64,000 nt of DNA from Amoebophrya sp. A120 (Eukaryota; Sar; Dinophyceae; Syndiniales; Amoebophryaceae), in assembly GCA_905178155.1 (NCBI GenBank), contig CAJINV010000012.1, positions 1,616,492 to 1,680,491 of the forward strand. The letters are read 5' to 3'. Each line of letters begins with the position of its first letter. Position 1 is the stretch's first letter. Below, piece by piece: positions 62,363 through 64,000 of the stretch. The notes below the pieces were generated by a model. The model ran no database searches. It was not told the origin of the DNA and worked only from the letters and a program-made list of their open reading frames with translations. The position numbers were made by a program, and so were the translations under genes.

Positions 62363-63518
62363 ATGGTTTTCTTCACATCAGCACTGTCCTCGTGCCGCTT
62401 GTTCCTTCTTCTTCTATCCCCCCTCGCCACCCACCGCACCGTCCTGGCCGAGGAACCAGTGCCTTGTTGTGGCTACGGCGATGCAGATGGCAGGCTGCCG
62501 GCGGACCCGCGGACCCCGAACACTATCGACGGCGCGACGCGGGTGGGCGGTGGTGGTCTCGGCGGCGGGACAGCTGATAAAAATGGCGGCGAAAATTATG
62601 CTGGCGGTGATTCATCGGGTACAATTTTGCCCTCATCCGCCGAGGAAGCAGGTCCTCCGCGATTCTTCCACCATGACGTGGGAAGCGAAAGCTCTCCCCG
62701 TGCCGCAAAAGGAAGGCGATTCCTTCTTTATCACGAAAGCGCAGTACAACAGTGCGTCAAAGACCGTCGGGGTCCGACAAGGTGGTTTGGACTGCACTGC
62801 GCAAAACCCGTTGGACTGCCTGATGGCCGAGATTGGGAACGGATATTTCGCGACCGTCGGTCCCATCTGCGCGGCGGACCAAAGCGGGTGCGGGTCCCTC
62901 TTCCTCGCGGGCGTGTTCGAGTACGGCTTCTGCGGCAGCGTCTTTGGCAGCTATGGTGTGCAATGCAGCTACCGGGCGAATCTGCCAAATCCGTTTTACC
63001 GGTTTCTCCCCAAGATTGACAGCTGGAACGCAATCGAACAAGTGCAGGTGCAAGATTTCAAAAATGCGTGCTTGATGTACTACTTCGGCAACGTCAGGGC
63101 GGAAAACGGAAAGACCGTCACCGTGCAGATGAAATTCTACGCGCATCGGAAACGGCGGAATTTGTTCGTCCTGGAATTGTCCAATGACCAGGAGGCAGAC
63201 ACGGCAGTGAATATGGTGAAACACGCGGCTGTAGTGTTTCCCGGGCAAAATGGCGCGCCTGGATTAAGTGCTTTCGAAACAACTGCAGCAGGCGCTAGTA
63301 GTTCTGGCACGACTGGTACGAGCAGCGATGTTCTTGTCCGCGTGCGCCAAGGCTCGACGAGCCGAAAGGAGGACGAGAATCTGCAGAAATCTTTACTGAA
63401 ATTCGCGGAGGCGCAAAATTTCGGCGATGATTACCGGCTCCTGCGAGCAGGGAGTTCTTCTACAGCGCAGGGGCAGCGTCCTATCCTGAGGAAAAACGTA
63501 CCCACACCAGAGTTGTAA
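62363..63518 (+). CDS. Secreted-type protein, unknown family
   Basis: ATG 62363 starts MVFFTSALSSCRLFLLLLSP with a predicted cleavage after THRTVLAEE-like residues, a good signal peptide. The signal frame changes to the main frame through a proposed 40-nt GT-AG intron (62652-62691), giving EEA|ALPVPQKEGDSFFIT. The mature part has a Gly-rich linker then a compact Cys-containing domain: GLDCTAQNPLDCLMAEIGNG, GPICAADQSGCGSLFLAGVF, YGFCGSVFGSYGVQCSYRAN, followed by FKNACLMYYFGNVRAENGKT and VTVQMKFYAHRKRRN. No known family. The end is uncertain: a family 3 introner left end begins at 63482, so the last residues to 63518 may be intronic and further exons may follow beyond the window. Confidence 0.68.
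62652..62691 (+). other. Proposed 40-nt GT-AG intron
   Basis: Donor GAAGCAG|GTCC and acceptor GCGAAAG|CTC. It is the simplest way to connect the signal-peptide frame with the conserved-looking frame; a sequencing frameshift is the alternative. Confidence 0.5.
63482..63513 (+). mobile_element. Family 3 introner, left end
   Basis: TATCCTGAGGAAAAACGTAC then CCACACCAGAGT matches the family 3 left TIR at 7359. No matching right end was found before 64000, so the element is either decayed or extends past the window. Confidence 0.6.
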
Positions 63519-64000
63519 TGCAGATTTGCAAAGACAGGAACATTTGCAATGCGCATCGCCAGGAGAGGCATTTTTAGTCGCGTTTTGGAATTTGTAATGC
63601 TGTAAACAGGATGAGCAGATGGATTTCTGATGCAGCTGGCCTTGCGAACCTGCACTACACTACGGACTGCAACTTGTGATGTGTGACCCCCAAAAGTTCT
63701 AGGCTTGTGTTGCAAAATCCCCATAGCACTGGCGCAATCAAGACGCAGGCAAGAACAACGTGCTGAAGCAGAGGACAAGAGCAGATAGTAAGAATATCAA
63801 AACAAGACGACAAAGCCTTTGATCCGCGAAATTGCTGGAGTGTGAATGTCGTGGACAGCGGAAGGGGTCTCTCACATTACAGGAAACGCCCACCGCCCCC
63901 AAATAGCTTAGTGATCCGAATGATGAATCAACTCGACTACTTAATTTTTACAATCGTTTTACCAGCCGCAGGCTTGCATCTGCGGCTACTGCTACTCTGC
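63519..64000. other. Window end, intron or intergenic
   Basis: Holds GTAATGC and GCATCGCC words like introner interiors but no right TIR and no coding-like frame. Confidence 0.35.

Overview
The window reads as nuclear DNA of a dinoflagellate-lineage protist, most likely a parasitic syndinian of the Amoebophrya type. Two sequence observations support this. First, a perfect copy of the 22-nt dinoflagellate spliced leader (DCCGTAGCC...GGCTCAAG) lies at 31820-31841. Second, almost every gene is broken into short exons by insertion-like introns (introners) with terminal inverted repeats (TIRs) and short target-site duplications (TSDs), as I recall being described for Amoebophrya. The genus is inference; the dinoflagellate affinity is stronger. 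All recognisable genes lie on the + strand.

Layout. 59-1277: 3' part of an unknown gene. 2211-4294: unknown charged protein. 6511-9244: mitochondrial carrier protein (8 exons). 10134-15136: gamma-glutamyltransferase of the YwrD-like type (9 exons). 15955-17867 and about 22196-25498: two paralogous secreted-type proteins; the second carries a tandemly duplicated introner+exon block. Between them (18623-21880) lies a 5'-truncated retroelement ORF with an apurinic-type endonuclease domain and no reverse transcriptase. 26469-44544: one very large gene for a multi-pass membrane protein with 18 introner introns. One of those introners has itself received a 10-kb, four-ORF non-LTR retrotransposon (31821-about 41861) whose 5' end is exactly the spliced leader. 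45388-46804: cysteine-rich protein. 47493-50637: sphingomyelinase-like phosphodiesterase of the EEP superfamily. 50.6-58.6 kb: GC-rich, gene-free DNA with several satellites. 58655-59878: intronless AlkB-like 2OG-Fe(II) dioxygenase. 59.9-62.3 kb: second GC-rich gap. 62363-63518: secreted-type protein of unknown function.

Intron system. I could delimit 47 introners or introner remnants in at least seven families, each defined by its own TIR. Families 1 to 4, 6 and 7 begin TAT and end ATA and sit between direct repeats of 3-7 bp. Removing the element plus one repeat copy restores the reading frame and, where the protein family is known, its motifs. Spliced coding lengths computed this way are exact multiples of three for the carrier (402 codons), the transferase (1036), the first secreted paralog (412) and the membrane protein (1125). 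In the introner entries below, coordinates are the element plus its downstream TSD copy, that is, the inferred intron. A few ordinary GT-AG introns occur in the same genes.

Limits: no alignment, expression or structure data were available. Exon borders come from reading-frame continuity and TSD logic. No tRNA, rRNA or CRISPR array was recognised.
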